Shown in pieces: positions 1 through 5,299 of a DNA stretch of 7,436 nucleotides. Source of the stretch: an uncultured Rothia sp. Its GTDB lineage: Bacteria; Actinomycetota; Actinomycetes; Actinomycetales; Micrococcaceae. The stretch lies in contig CALGXU010000386.1 in the NCBI GenBank assembly GCA_937935205.1, forward strand, positions 1 to 7,436, read 5' to 3'. A model generated the notes under the pieces. That model had not been told where the DNA came from. It ran no database searches and saw nothing but the letters and a program-made list of their open reading frames with translations. Each line of letters starts with the position of its first letter. Within the stretch, counting starts at the first letter, position 1. The position numbers and the translations under genes were made by a program.

Positions 1-44
1 AACCTGTCCGGTCCACATAACCAGCCCGGTCTGTAAAACCAGCC
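1..44. repeat. tandem 18-bp repeat within the partial minus-strand gene
   Basis: Positions 9-26 and 27-44 are adjacent 18-bp units that agree at 14 of 18 bases, and 1-8 looks like the end of a further copy (6 of 8). On the minus strand each unit encodes the hexapeptide A-G-[FY]-[TV]-D-R, so the repeat is in frame. The array may continue beyond the window edge. Confidence 0.55.
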
Positions 45-172
45 CCGCCTGAATAGTCCTGACTACCGGCGTAGATCTGCCCGCCCGCGCTCACAAGTGC
101 ACCCAGCAGGCAGCACGCCACCAGCATCGCGCGCCGTAGCGTTCCCTCTAATGTCTTCATGTTCTGCTTCAT
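1..172 (-). CDS. 5' part of a gene for an exported protein, possibly an M23-type peptidase (partial)
   Basis: Reading the minus strand from the ATG at 172 gives 57 open codons running off the window at position 1. A second in-frame ATG lies at 160. The N-terminus has basic residues (two arginines at 13-14), then a hydrophobic run of about 15 residues (MLVACCLLGALV) and a small-residue end (VSA-GG). This is a typical export signal with a likely signal peptidase I site near residue 30. The mature part starts polar and glycine-rich, with a repeated hexapeptide A-G-[FY]-[TV]-D-R. No catalytic domain is visible. In Actinobacteria an M23 metallopeptidase gene often lies divergently next to rpsB, so that is the likeliest family, but this is inferred from position only. 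No good Shine-Dalgarno precedes either ATG, so the exact start is uncertain. Confidence 0.6.
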   Translation of the reverse strand, partial: MKQNMKTLEGTLRRAMLVACCLLGALVSAGGQIYAGSQDYSGGAGFTDRAGYVDRTG

Positions 173-221
173 CTTCTGAGCACATCACGAATCGCCCCGC
201 CCCGCAGTAACCTGCGAAAAA

Positions 222-266
222 TTGTGGATAACCCCGCCGAATCCGGCTTAAAATCCTTTATCCACA
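222..266. promoter_or_regulatory. two perfect DnaA-box 9-mers in inverted orientation
   Basis: TTATCCACA reads on the minus strand at 223-231 and on the plus strand at 258-266, separated by 26 bp that include an AT-rich stretch (cttaaaatcc). Both match the strong bacterial DnaA box exactly. They lie between the start of the divergent exported-protein gene (172) and the candidate rpsB promoter (341). DnaA binding is inferred from the motif. The same sequence is also a 9-bp inverted repeat that another dimeric regulator could bind. The 26-nt loop and the absence of a T-run argue against a terminator. Confidence 0.55.
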
Positions 267-340
267 GTGCCCCTGCACACACCCGCCGCACCTGCACAGG
301 TTTTAACCCCAATCCGGCGGATTAATCGCAGAATATACGG

Positions 341-346
341 TACAAT
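341..346 (+). promoter_or_regulatory. candidate -10 element of the rpsB promoter
   Basis: TACAAT fits the actinobacterial -10 consensus TANNNT well and sits in the AT-richest part of the upstream region. No clear TTGACA-like -35 lies 16-18 bp upstream. A 5-bp inverted repeat (ATACG at 335-339, CGTAT at 349-353) brackets the hexamer. Use of this promoter would give a leader of about 250 nt before rpsB. Confidence 0.35.
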
Positions 347-352
347 GTCGTA

Positions 353-594
353 TTGCAGTGTGCCTGCGCCGGTATTCTCCCTCTTCGAGGGGCTCCGCAC
401 AGCATCACTGACGACGCGCGGCGTGAGCGGCATCCTCAATCGGGGAGCCGATAAGGGACCTTCGGTCCACCCACACGGGGTGGTTAGGGCCTGAGCTGAC
501 CGGGTTACCGTGAACGCTAACCGCCGCCAGGAAAAACTGATAACTACTATGCGCGCGTTGGGCTAGCCCGAATGGGAGGTCCGCGCGGCACCAC
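353..594 (+). other. structured untranslated leader of rpsB
   Basis: No convincing gene is seen in this stretch. It holds several short inverted repeats: 379-391 (CCCTC/GAGGG, loop ttc), 456-468 (GGACC/GGTCC, loop ttc), 467-483 (CCACCC/GGGTGG), GGTTA/TAACC around 503-522, and CGCGCG at 552-557 with 582-587 enclosing the palindrome GGGCTAGCCC (560-569). The stems at 456-468 and 467-483 share bases and cannot form fully together. A leader of this kind could mediate autoregulation by S2, as known for rpsB in gammaproteobacteria, but I recognise no named RNA family here. Confidence 0.35.
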
Positions 595-606
595 AAAGGA
601 GACGAC

Positions 607-1404
607 ATGCCCGTCGTAACTATGCGTGAAATGCTGGACTCCGGCGTTCACTTCGGTCACCAGACCCGCCGTTGGAACCCCAAGATGAAGCGTTTCATCC
701 TGACCGAGCGCAACGGCATCTACATCATCGACCTGCAGCAGTCCCTCGCCTTCATCGACAAGGCATACGAGGCTGTTAAGTCGACCGTCGCACACGGTGG
801 CAACATCCTGTTCGTGGGTACCAAGAAGCAGGCTCAGGAAGTTATCGCTGAGCAGGCAACCCGCGTGAACATGCCCTACGTGAACCACCGCTGGCTCGGT
901 GGTATGCTGACCAACTTCAGCACCATCTCCAAGAGCATCGAGCGCATGAAGGAACTCGAGCAGATTGACTTCGACGATGTAGCAGGTTCTCGCTACACCA
1001 AGAAGGAACTGCTCCTCATGCGTCGCGAGTTCGAGAAGCTCGAGAAGACCCTCGGCGGTATCCGCAACCTGTCCAAGGTTCCCTCCCTCCTGTGGGTTGT
1101 TGACACCAAGAAGGAGCACCTGGCAGTTAACGAGGCTCAGAAGCTGGGCATCCCCGTTGTTGCTATCCTCGACACCAACTGCGACCCCGACGAAGTTGCT
1201 TTCCCGATCCCCGGTAACGACGACGCTATCCGCTCCGTCAACCTGCTCACCCGCGTGATTGCTGACGCAGTGGCAGCCGGCCTGATCGAGCGCAACGCTA
1301 AGAAGAACGGCAAGGCTGAAGCAGCTGAGGAGCCCCTGGCAGCTTGGGAGCGTGAGCTCCTGGAGCAGCACGAGGCTGCAAAGGCTGAAGAGGCAGCTAA
1401 GTAA
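607..1404 (+). CDS. rpsB: 30S ribosomal protein S2
   Basis: The 265-residue product is a full-length bacterial uS2, a protein of the small ribosomal subunit that binds 16S rRNA on the solvent side between head and body and is needed for bS1 docking where S1 is present. The N-terminus carries the family signature (GVHFGHQTRRWNPKMKRFI, about residues 13-31). The second signature lies at about 183-207 (PVVAILDTNCDPDEVAFPIP). The C-terminus is an acidic/alanine-rich tail rich in Glu and Lys, common in actinobacterial S2. The ATG at 607 is preceded by AAAGGAG at 595-601 with a 5-nt spacer, and no better in-frame start exists. The gene is first in the cluster, after a long leader, and is followed by tsf after a hairpin-rich 153-nt spacer. 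This pairing is conserved across bacteria. Confidence 0.98.
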   Translation: MPVVTMREMLDSGVHFGHQTRRWNPKMKRFILTERNGIYIIDLQQSLAFIDKAYEAVKSTVAHGGNILFVGTKKQAQEVIAEQATRVNMPYVNHRWLGGMLTNFSTISKSIERMKELEQIDFDDVAGSRYTKKELLLMRREFEKLEKTLGGIRNLSKVPSLLWVVDTKKEHLAVNEAQKLGIPVVAILDTNCDPDEVAFPIPGNDDAIRSVNLLTRVIADAVAAGLIERNAKKNGKAEAAEEPLAAWERELLEQHEAAKAEEAAK

Positions 1405-1434
1405 GCTTCCTTAGCCCACTAAGCTTTATGCTTT

Positions 1435-1458
1435 GTGGCCCCCACCCGCGGGGACCAC
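1435..1458 (+). other. hairpin 1 in the rpsB-tsf spacer
   Basis: GTGGCCCC (1435-1442) pairs with GGGG-a-CCAC (1450-1458), giving 8 bp with one bulged A. No T-run follows. It is the first of three closely spaced stems before tsf. A weaker CTTAG/CTAAG stem (1410-1423) lies just upstream. Confidence 0.5.
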
Positions 1459-1461
1459 GTT

Positions 1462-1500
1462 CGGACGGCGCCCGCCCTGACCTGGGCGCGGCGCCGTCCG
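1462..1500 (+). other. very stable GC-rich hairpin in the rpsB-tsf spacer
   Basis: CGGACGGCGCC (1462-1472) is an exact inverted repeat of 1490-1500. The stem continues inward as CGCCC/GGGCG (1473-1477 with 1484-1488), with one bulged C at 1489 and a 6-nt loop. That is 16 bp, almost all G-C. There is no U-tract, so it is more likely an RNA-processing or stability element, or part of an attenuator, than a simple terminator. It would be expected to affect the ratio of rpsB to tsf transcript. Confidence 0.65.
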
Positions 1501-1513
1501 CCATATGTACCAC

Positions 1514-1535
1514 CGGGATGTCATCCCGATTTATT
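1514..1535 (+). terminator. terminator-like hairpin just upstream of tsf
   Basis: CGGGAT (1514-1519) and ATCCCG (1523-1528) form a 6-bp stem with a 3-nt loop, followed by ATTTATT. This looks like a short, leaky intrinsic terminator and lies only 18 nt before the tsf ribosome binding site. It may be an attenuator that reduces read-through from rpsB into tsf. Its strength cannot be judged by eye. Confidence 0.4.
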
Positions 1536-1557
1536 ACAGCAACACAAGGAGTTCACA

Positions 1558-2388
1558 ATGGCGAACTACACCGCAGCAGACATCAAGGCACTGCGCGAGA
1601 AGACCGGCGCAGGTATGCTCGACGTCAAGAAGGCTCTGGACGAGGCTAACGGCGACCAGCAGAAGGCTGCCGAGATTATCCGCGTTAAGGGTCTGAAGGG
1701 CATCACCAAGCGCGAGGGTCGCGCAACCGCTGAGGGCCTGGTAGCTGCACGCGTTGAGAACGGCGTTGGCTACATGATCGAGGTCAACTCCGAGACCGAC
1801 TTCGTGGCAAAGTCCGACCCCTTCATCGCTTTCGGCCAGAACGTGCTCGAGGCTGCTATTGCTGCTGGCGCTTCCACCCTGGAAGAGCTGCAGGCTGCAT
1901 CCTACGAGGGCAAGACCGTTGAGGAGCTGACCACCGACGCTGGTGCACTGCTCGGCGAGAAGATTGTTGTCCGCCGCGTTGCACGCGTTGAGGGCGAGAA
2001 CGTTGCAGTTTACCTGCACAAGACCTCCAAGGACCTGCCCGCACAGGTTGGCGTTCTGCTGGCTGTCTCCGGTGAGAACACCGACGAGATCGCACACGAC
2101 GTTGCAGTTCACATTGCTGCAATGAGCCCCAAGTACCTGGATTCCGAGTCCATCCCCGCAGACCAGATCGAGACCGAGAAGCGCGTTGCTCGCGAGACCG
2201 CAATCGCTGAGGGCAAGCCCGAGAAGATTCTGGACAAGATCGTTGAGGGTCGCCTGAAGGGCTTCTTCAAGGAGAACACCCTGCTCGATCAGGACTTCGC
2301 AAAGGACTCCAAGAAGTCTGTTGCACAGGTTCTGTCCGAGGCTGGCGCAACCGCTACCGCATTCGCACGTTTCCGCGTGGGTGCATAA
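1558..2388 (+). CDS. tsf: translation elongation factor Ts
   Basis: The 276-residue product is EF-Ts, the cytoplasmic guanine-nucleotide exchange factor that releases GDP from EF-Tu so that it can reload GTP and aminoacyl-tRNA. Residues about 4-45 form the UBA-like N-terminal domain (ADIKALREKTGAGMLDVKKA). The core carries the ETDFVAK motif, with Asp81 and Phe82 matching the E. coli Asp80/Phe81 pair that contacts EF-Tu. The length is close to the usual 280 or so. The frame stays open upstream to 1435, but the start is set by AAGGAG at 1546-1551, 6 nt before ATG 1558, and by homology beginning at MANYTAADIKAL. The upstream codons would translate the hairpin region and resemble nothing in the family. 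A strong terminator follows at 2466. Confidence 0.98.
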   Translation: MANYTAADIKALREKTGAGMLDVKKALDEANGDQQKAAEIIRVKGLKGITKREGRATAEGLVAARVENGVGYMIEVNSETDFVAKSDPFIAFGQNVLEAAIAAGASTLEELQAASYEGKTVEELTTDAGALLGEKIVVRRVARVEGENVAVYLHKTSKDLPAQVGVLLAVSGENTDEIAHDVAVHIAAMSPKYLDSESIPADQIETEKRVARETAIAEGKPEKILDKIVEGRLKGFFKENTLLDQDFAKDSKKSVAQVLSEAGATATAFARFRVGA

Positions 2389-2465
2389 GGACTCGCTGCA
2401 GTTCTACCCTCCCGTAGTGCGGGTTCCCGGTAAGGGAAATCGTATGAGGTTGGGATTATAGCCTG

Positions 2466-2505
2466 AAGCCGGGTAGTCACCAGTGGTGGCTACCCGGCTT
2501 TGCTG
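2466..2505 (+). terminator. strong intrinsic terminator after tsf
   Basis: AAGCCGGGTAG (2466-2476) pairs perfectly with CTACCCGGCTT (2490-2500). The stem continues through one T-G wobble and CACC/GGTG to a 3-nt loop (agt), 16 bp in all. A short T-tract (CTTTGCTGT) follows. It separates the rpsB-tsf unit from pyrH. The arms are symmetric, but the minus side has only weak T-richness, so plus-strand termination is the better reading. Confidence 0.85.
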
Positions 2506-2517
2506 TATCCTTGATAA

Positions 2518-2540
2518 GGACTAGGCGGCAGGAGTCCGCC
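2518..2540 (+). other. two mutually exclusive small stems in the pyrH leader
   Basis: GGACT (2518-2522) can pair with AGTCC (2533-2537), or GGCGG (2524-2528) with CCGCC (2536-2540). The two pairings overlap and exclude each other. They lie between the tsf terminator and the pyrH ribosome binding site. I see no convincing promoter in 2506-2575; the AT-rich ATAACAAT at 2551-2558 is the best -10-like stretch. Confidence 0.3.
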
Positions 2541-2583
2541 CCGATCACCCATAACAATCCCTAGGTAAGCCACTGGAGGAACC

Positions 2584-3327
2584 ATGACTGAAGCGAATCC
2601 CCGCCCGATGCACCGTGACGAAACCGGCCGCCGCCGCGTTTTGCTCAAGCTTTCCGGTGAGGTTTTTGGTGGCGGCGAAGTCGGTATTTCGACCGAGGTC
2701 GTGCGCAGCATCGCTAAGCAGATCGCCGCAACCGTTGGCGAAGTTGAGACCTCCATCGTGATCGGTGGCGGCAACTTCTTCCGCGGCGCTGAACTCTCTC
2801 AGGCGGGCATGGACCGCTCCCGTGCAGACTACATGGGTATGCTCGGCACCGTGATGAACTCCCTGGCTCTGCAGGACTTCCTGGAGCAGGAGGGTATTGA
2901 CACCCGCGTTCAGTCCGCTATCACCATGCCGCAGGTTGCTGAGACTTACATTCCTCGCCGCGCAATCCGCCACATGCAGAAGGACCGCGTCGTGATCTTC
3001 GGTGCTGGTGCGGGTCTGCCCTACTTCTCCACCGACACTGTGGCTGCTCAGCGCGCCCTGGAAATCCACGCGGACGAGGTTCTGGTGGCTAAGAACGGCG
3101 TGGACGGCATCTACACTGCTGACCCGAACAAGGACCCCAACGCTGAGCGCCTGTACAACCTCACCTACGATGAGGCTATGCAGCGTAACATCCGCGTGCT
3201 GGACCAGACCGCGTTCTCCCTGTGCCGCGACAACAACGTGACCATGCGCGTGTTCGGCATGCAGGGTGAGGGCAACGTGACCCGCGCAATTCTGGGCGAG
3301 AAGATGGGTACCCTCGTTACTCGCTAA
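2584..3327 (+). CDS. pyrH: UMP kinase (uridylate kinase)
   Basis: The 247-residue product is the hexameric bacterial UMP kinase of the amino-acid-kinase fold. It phosphorylates UMP to UDP with ATP in the cytoplasm and is regulated in the family by GTP and UTP. The phosphate-binding lysine lies in LLKLSGE (Lys22). A glycine-rich loop GGGNFFRG is at about 61-68. The UMP-site segment ADYMGMLGTVMNS is at about 81-93, FGAGAGLPYFSTD at 139-151, and the nucleotide-binding AKNGVDGIY at about 169-177. Start ATG 2584 follows GGAGGA (2575-2580). The first 17 residues are a hydrophilic extension before the fold, as is common in Actinobacteria; ATG at codon 9 is possible but lacks a ribosome binding site. 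pyrH usually precedes frr closely, whereas here 294 nt of structured spacer lie between them. Confidence 0.98.
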   Translation: MTEANPRPMHRDETGRRRVLLKLSGEVFGGGEVGISTEVVRSIAKQIAATVGEVETSIVIGGGNFFRGAELSQAGMDRSRADYMGMLGTVMNSLALQDFLEQEGIDTRVQSAITMPQVAETYIPRRAIRHMQKDRVVIFGAGAGLPYFSTDTVAAQRALEIHADEVLVAKNGVDGIYTADPNKDPNAERLYNLTYDEAMQRNIRVLDQTAFSLCRDNNVTMRVFGMQGEGNVTRAILGEKMGTLVTR

Positions 3328-3329
3328 CC

Positions 3330-3363
3330 CCTAAATTTTTAGGTTTGGGCGTACGGAACGCCC
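3330..3363 (+). terminator. possible hairpins after pyrH
   Basis: Three nt after the pyrH stop, CCTAA/TTAGG (3330-3343) forms a small AT-rich stem. GGGCGT (3347-3352) then pairs with ACGCCC (3358-3363) around a 5-nt loop. The sequence after it (ctcac) has no T-run, so termination here would be weak or need another factor. Confidence 0.35.
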
Positions 3364-3392
3364 CTCACACTGTGACCGTACCTGATGGTGCG

Positions 3393-3465
3393 GACTTATT
3401 CTGGACGGTACCGCGCGGGTAAGCGCTAAAACTCGCTTATGCCCGCCGGTACCGTCTAGACTTAT
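3393..3465. repeat. long palindrome flanked by 7-bp direct repeats
   Basis: GACGGTACCG (3404-3413) is an exact inverted repeat of 3447-3456. The stem extends outward through TCT/AGA with one G-T wobble (3400-3403 with 3457-3460). It extends inward through GCGGG/CCCGC and TAAGCG/CGCTTA to an 8-nt loop (3426-3433), about 25 bp in total with small bulges. GACTTAT occurs directly on both sides (3393-3399 and 3459-3465); the right copy overlaps the outermost stem bases. It may be a bidirectional terminator without a proper U-tract, or a small palindromic repeat that inserted and duplicated its target. No coding capacity is present. Confidence 0.6.
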
Positions 3466-3581
3466 ATCAAATAAAACGTTCTGCCTCTTTCCCGTCGATT
3501 TCGCAGTATCCTTACGGTTTTCGCCTCGGATGCGCCGCGAATCGGTAGGGAATCATGAGGGCTGAACGCGCACCCACCGAC

Positions 3582-3601
3582 AATTCTGGTACCTCAGAAT
3601 T
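3582..3601 (+). promoter_or_regulatory. inverted repeat immediately upstream of the frr ribosome binding site
   Basis: AATTCTG (3582-3588) and CAGAATT (3595-3601) form an exact 7-bp inverted repeat with a 6-nt centre (gtacct). It ends 5 nt before the frr Shine-Dalgarno. It could be an operator or an mRNA stem near the ribosome landing site. A TATCCT hexamer at 3507-3512 is a weak -10 candidate upstream. Confidence 0.35.
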
Positions 3602-3621
3602 CCGACAAAGGAGATCCTTTC

Positions 3622-4179
3622 GTGATCGAAGAAATCCTTGCCGAAGCCGGCGAGAAGATGGAAAAGACCATCGAAGCAACCAAGACCGAGTTCGCTAAGG
3701 TCCGCACCGGTCGTGTGAACCCCGCAATCTTCAGCGGCCTGACCGCCGAGTACTACGGTGCACCGACCCCGCTGCAGCAGCTGGTGTCCTTCAACGTTGA
3801 GGACGCACGTACCGTCAAGATCGTTCCCTTCGACGTGACCGCGCTGGCAGCTATCGAGAAGGCTCTGCGTGACTCCGACCTGGGTGTTAACCCCAGCAAC
3901 GACGGTGCAGCTATCCGCGTTGTCATGCCCGAAATGACCGCTGAGCGCCGTAAGGAATACACCAAGCTCGTCAACCACAAGGCTGAAGAGTCCCGCGTCT
4001 CCATCCGCAACGTCCGCCGCCACGCTAAGACCGCCATTGACAAGCTGGTCAAGGACAGCGAAATCGGTGAAGACGACGGCGCACGTGCTGAGAAGGAACT
4101 GGACGCACTGACCAAGAAGCACATCGACCAGGTCGACGCACTGTACAAGCACAAGGAAGCTGAACTGCTCGAGGTCTAA
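3622..4179 (+). CDS. frr: ribosome recycling factor
   Basis: The 185-residue product is RRF, which with EF-G and then IF3 splits post-termination ribosomes into subunits. Its length equals the E. coli protein (185). Domain I, the long three-helix bundle, is formed by about residues 1-30 and 105-185. Domain II, the small beta domain, lies between (about 31-104, containing KVRTGRVNPAIFSGL at its entry). The conserved arginines of the RVSIRNVRRHAK segment are present: Arg129 and Arg132 align with the E. coli residues of the same number that contact 23S rRNA. The start codon is GTG, supported by AAAGGAG at 3607-3613 with an 8-nt spacer and by family homology from the first residue (IEEILAEAGEKM). 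The gene ends 6 nt before cdsA, so the two are probably co-transcribed and translationally coupled. Confidence 0.97.
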   Translation: MIEEILAEAGEKMEKTIEATKTEFAKVRTGRVNPAIFSGLTAEYYGAPTPLQQLVSFNVEDARTVKIVPFDVTALAAIEKALRDSDLGVNPSNDGAAIRVVMPEMTAERRKEYTKLVNHKAEESRVSIRNVRRHAKTAIDKLVKDSEIGEDDGARAEKELDALTKKHIDQVDALYKHKEAELLEV

Positions 4180-4185
4180 ACCCTA

Positions 4186-5094
4186 ATGAGTGCACGCAAA
4201 GAAGCGAAAGAAGAGAGAAGCGCGCCGCCTGCTCCACAGCCGACCCCGCAGACCGCTGCGACGCCGGTGAAGTCGCGCAGCGCCAAAGCTGGCCGTAACC
4301 TGCCCGCCGCCATTGGTGTGGGCGTTGGTTTCGGCGTGCTGTTGGCGCTGGGTCTGATGTACCAGCCGATTTTTGTTGCGATCGCTACCGGCGCGGCAGC
4401 GTTGGGCGCCTGGGAGATTGGGCACGTGCTCAATACTCGCCGTGGCTACGGCATCCCGGAGTATCTGCTGGGTGGTCTGTCTGCCGCGATTGTGGCGGTG
4501 TCTTACCTGTTCGGTTTTACCGGGCTGGGCATCGCCCTGGCGGTGAGCCTGCTGGTACTGCTTCTCTCTTCTGCTCTTGTGCGTGCGGACCGTCAGGTTT
4601 CACTGGGTAAGTCTTTGAGCGGTAGCGCCCTGGCTCTGCTGTGGGTGCCGCTGATGCTGGGCATCGCCATGGTCTACTTCCAGACGGACCACGGCGAGCG
4701 CGGCGTCCTCATGATTCTGCTGATGGCCATCTGCAATGACACGTTCGGCTTCATTGCCGGCGTGAATTGGGGTAAGCACCCGATGGCGCCGAAGATTTCC
4801 CCGAAGAAAAGCTGGGAGGGCCTGGCTGGTTCCTTCGTCGGCTCGGCGGTTGTTGGCGCTATCGCCTTGGCGGTCATGGGTTCGCCCTGGTACTGGGCTA
4901 TTCCGCTGGCGGCGGTCATGGTGGTCGCTTCGACTGCCGGTGACCTGGTTGAGTCCGTGTTCAAGCGCCGTATGGGCGTGAAGGACATGTCGAATATCCT
5001 GCCCGGTCACGGCGGCATGATGGATCGCCTGGACTCGATTCTTTTCGCTGCGGCGGCTGGTTGCCTGATTTTCCGGTTTATTATGCCGCTTTAA
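4186..5094 (+). CDS. cdsA: phosphatidate cytidylyltransferase (CDP-diacylglycerol synthase)
   Basis: The 302-residue membrane enzyme makes CDP-diacylglycerol from phosphatidic acid and CTP, the branch point for phosphatidylglycerol, cardiolipin and phosphatidylinositol. The family signature is complete at residues 257-283, from SVFKRR through the PGHGGMMDRLD end with its conserved acidic residues. A second conserved block, SPKKSWEG, lies at 205-212, preceded by CNDTFGFIAG (183-192). About nine hydrophobic segments are visible: roughly 40-59, 61-82, 94-112, 113-132, 147-165, 172-193, 215-232, 235-256 and 284-301. The first 38 residues are a charged, Pro/Ala-rich cytoplasmic extension, probably disordered. 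The start ATG 4186 lies 6 nt after the frr stop. The only ribosome binding site is a weak GAGGT inside the last frr codons, which points to coupling. A strong hairpin follows. Confidence 0.96.
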   Translation: MSARKEAKEERSAPPAPQPTPQTAATPVKSRSAKAGRNLPAAIGVGVGFGVLLALGLMYQPIFVAIATGAAALGAWEIGHVLNTRRGYGIPEYLLGGLSAAIVAVSYLFGFTGLGIALAVSLLVLLLSSALVRADRQVSLGKSLSGSALALLWVPLMLGIAMVYFQTDHGERGVLMILLMAICNDTFGFIAGVNWGKHPMAPKISPKKSWEGLAGSFVGSAVVGAIALAVMGSPWYWAIPLAAVMVVASTAGDLVESVFKRRMGVKDMSNILPGHGGMMDRLDSILFAAAAGCLIFRFIMPL

Positions 5095-5118
5095 AGCCTG
5101 AAGCTTTTATCGCTTACG

Positions 5119-5168
5119 GAGGCGGGGCGTTTCTTCCCACGAGTGGGGGAGGGGCGCCCCGCCTCTGC
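5119..5168 (+). terminator. strong hairpin terminator after cdsA
   Basis: GAGGCGGGGCG (5119-5129) pairs perfectly with CGCCCCGCCTC (5155-5165). A second stem, CCCAC/GTGGG (5136-5140 with 5143-5147), sits inside the loop. Only TCTGCTGT follows, a poor U-tract, but the 11-bp GC-rich stem 25 nt after the cdsA stop fits an actinobacterial terminator. It ends the frr-cdsA unit. Confidence 0.7.
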
Positions 5169-5239
5169 TGTATCCATCTTTGCCGTACCGGCTGCGCAGA
5201 AGGGCAATAGGCCTATATCTAAGACACCGCCCGCCCACC

Positions 5240-5270
5240 TTGCACCAGGTAGCCTGCGCATTGGTATTCT
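5240..5270 (+). promoter_or_regulatory. candidate promoter of the DivIVA-repeat gene
   Basis: TTGCAC (5240-5245) resembles a -35. TATTCT (5265-5270), preceded by TGG as in an extended -10, fits TANNNT. The 19-bp spacer is longer than ideal, but an extended -10 tolerates this. Transcription would start near 5277, giving a leader of about 20 nt before the TTG start. An upstream terminator makes a promoter in this gap likely. Confidence 0.4.
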
Positions 5271-5285
5271 TAAAGTTCAATCGTC

Positions 5286-5293
5286 GAGAGGAG
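5286..5293 (+). promoter_or_regulatory. ribosome binding site that fixes a TTG start
   Basis: GAGAGGAG ends 6 nt before TTG 5300, while no other in-frame ATG or GTG nearby has a comparable site. The reading frame stays open upstream to an ATG at 5180, but that extension would run back through the candidate promoter. The TTG start is therefore preferred. Confidence 0.75.
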
Positions 5294-5299
5294 CCCACT

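Noticed and set aside
98..130. LVAC as a lipoprotein lipobox in the partial minus-strand protein
   Set aside because: The cysteine comes before most of the hydrophobic core, so a lipobox there would lack an h-region; a standard signal peptidase I site fits better.
267..494. 75-codon plus-strand ORF in the rpsB leader
   Set aside because: It has no ribosome binding site, starts before the candidate promoter, and reads through several hairpins; the protein resembles no family.
1435..1557. 41-codon N-terminal extension of tsf
   Set aside because: EF-Ts homology begins at ATG 1558 with AAGGAG in front; the extension translates the hairpin spacer.
3555..3698. 47-codon ORF overlapping the frr start in another frame
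   Set aside because: Its Arg-rich product looks random and most of it is frr read out of frame; GGTAGGG in front is a weak site. A regulatory upstream ORF cannot be excluded but has no support.
5180..5299. 40-codon N-terminal extension of the DivIVA-repeat protein
   Set aside because: It would span the candidate promoter and has no ribosome binding site, while TTG 5300 has a strong one.
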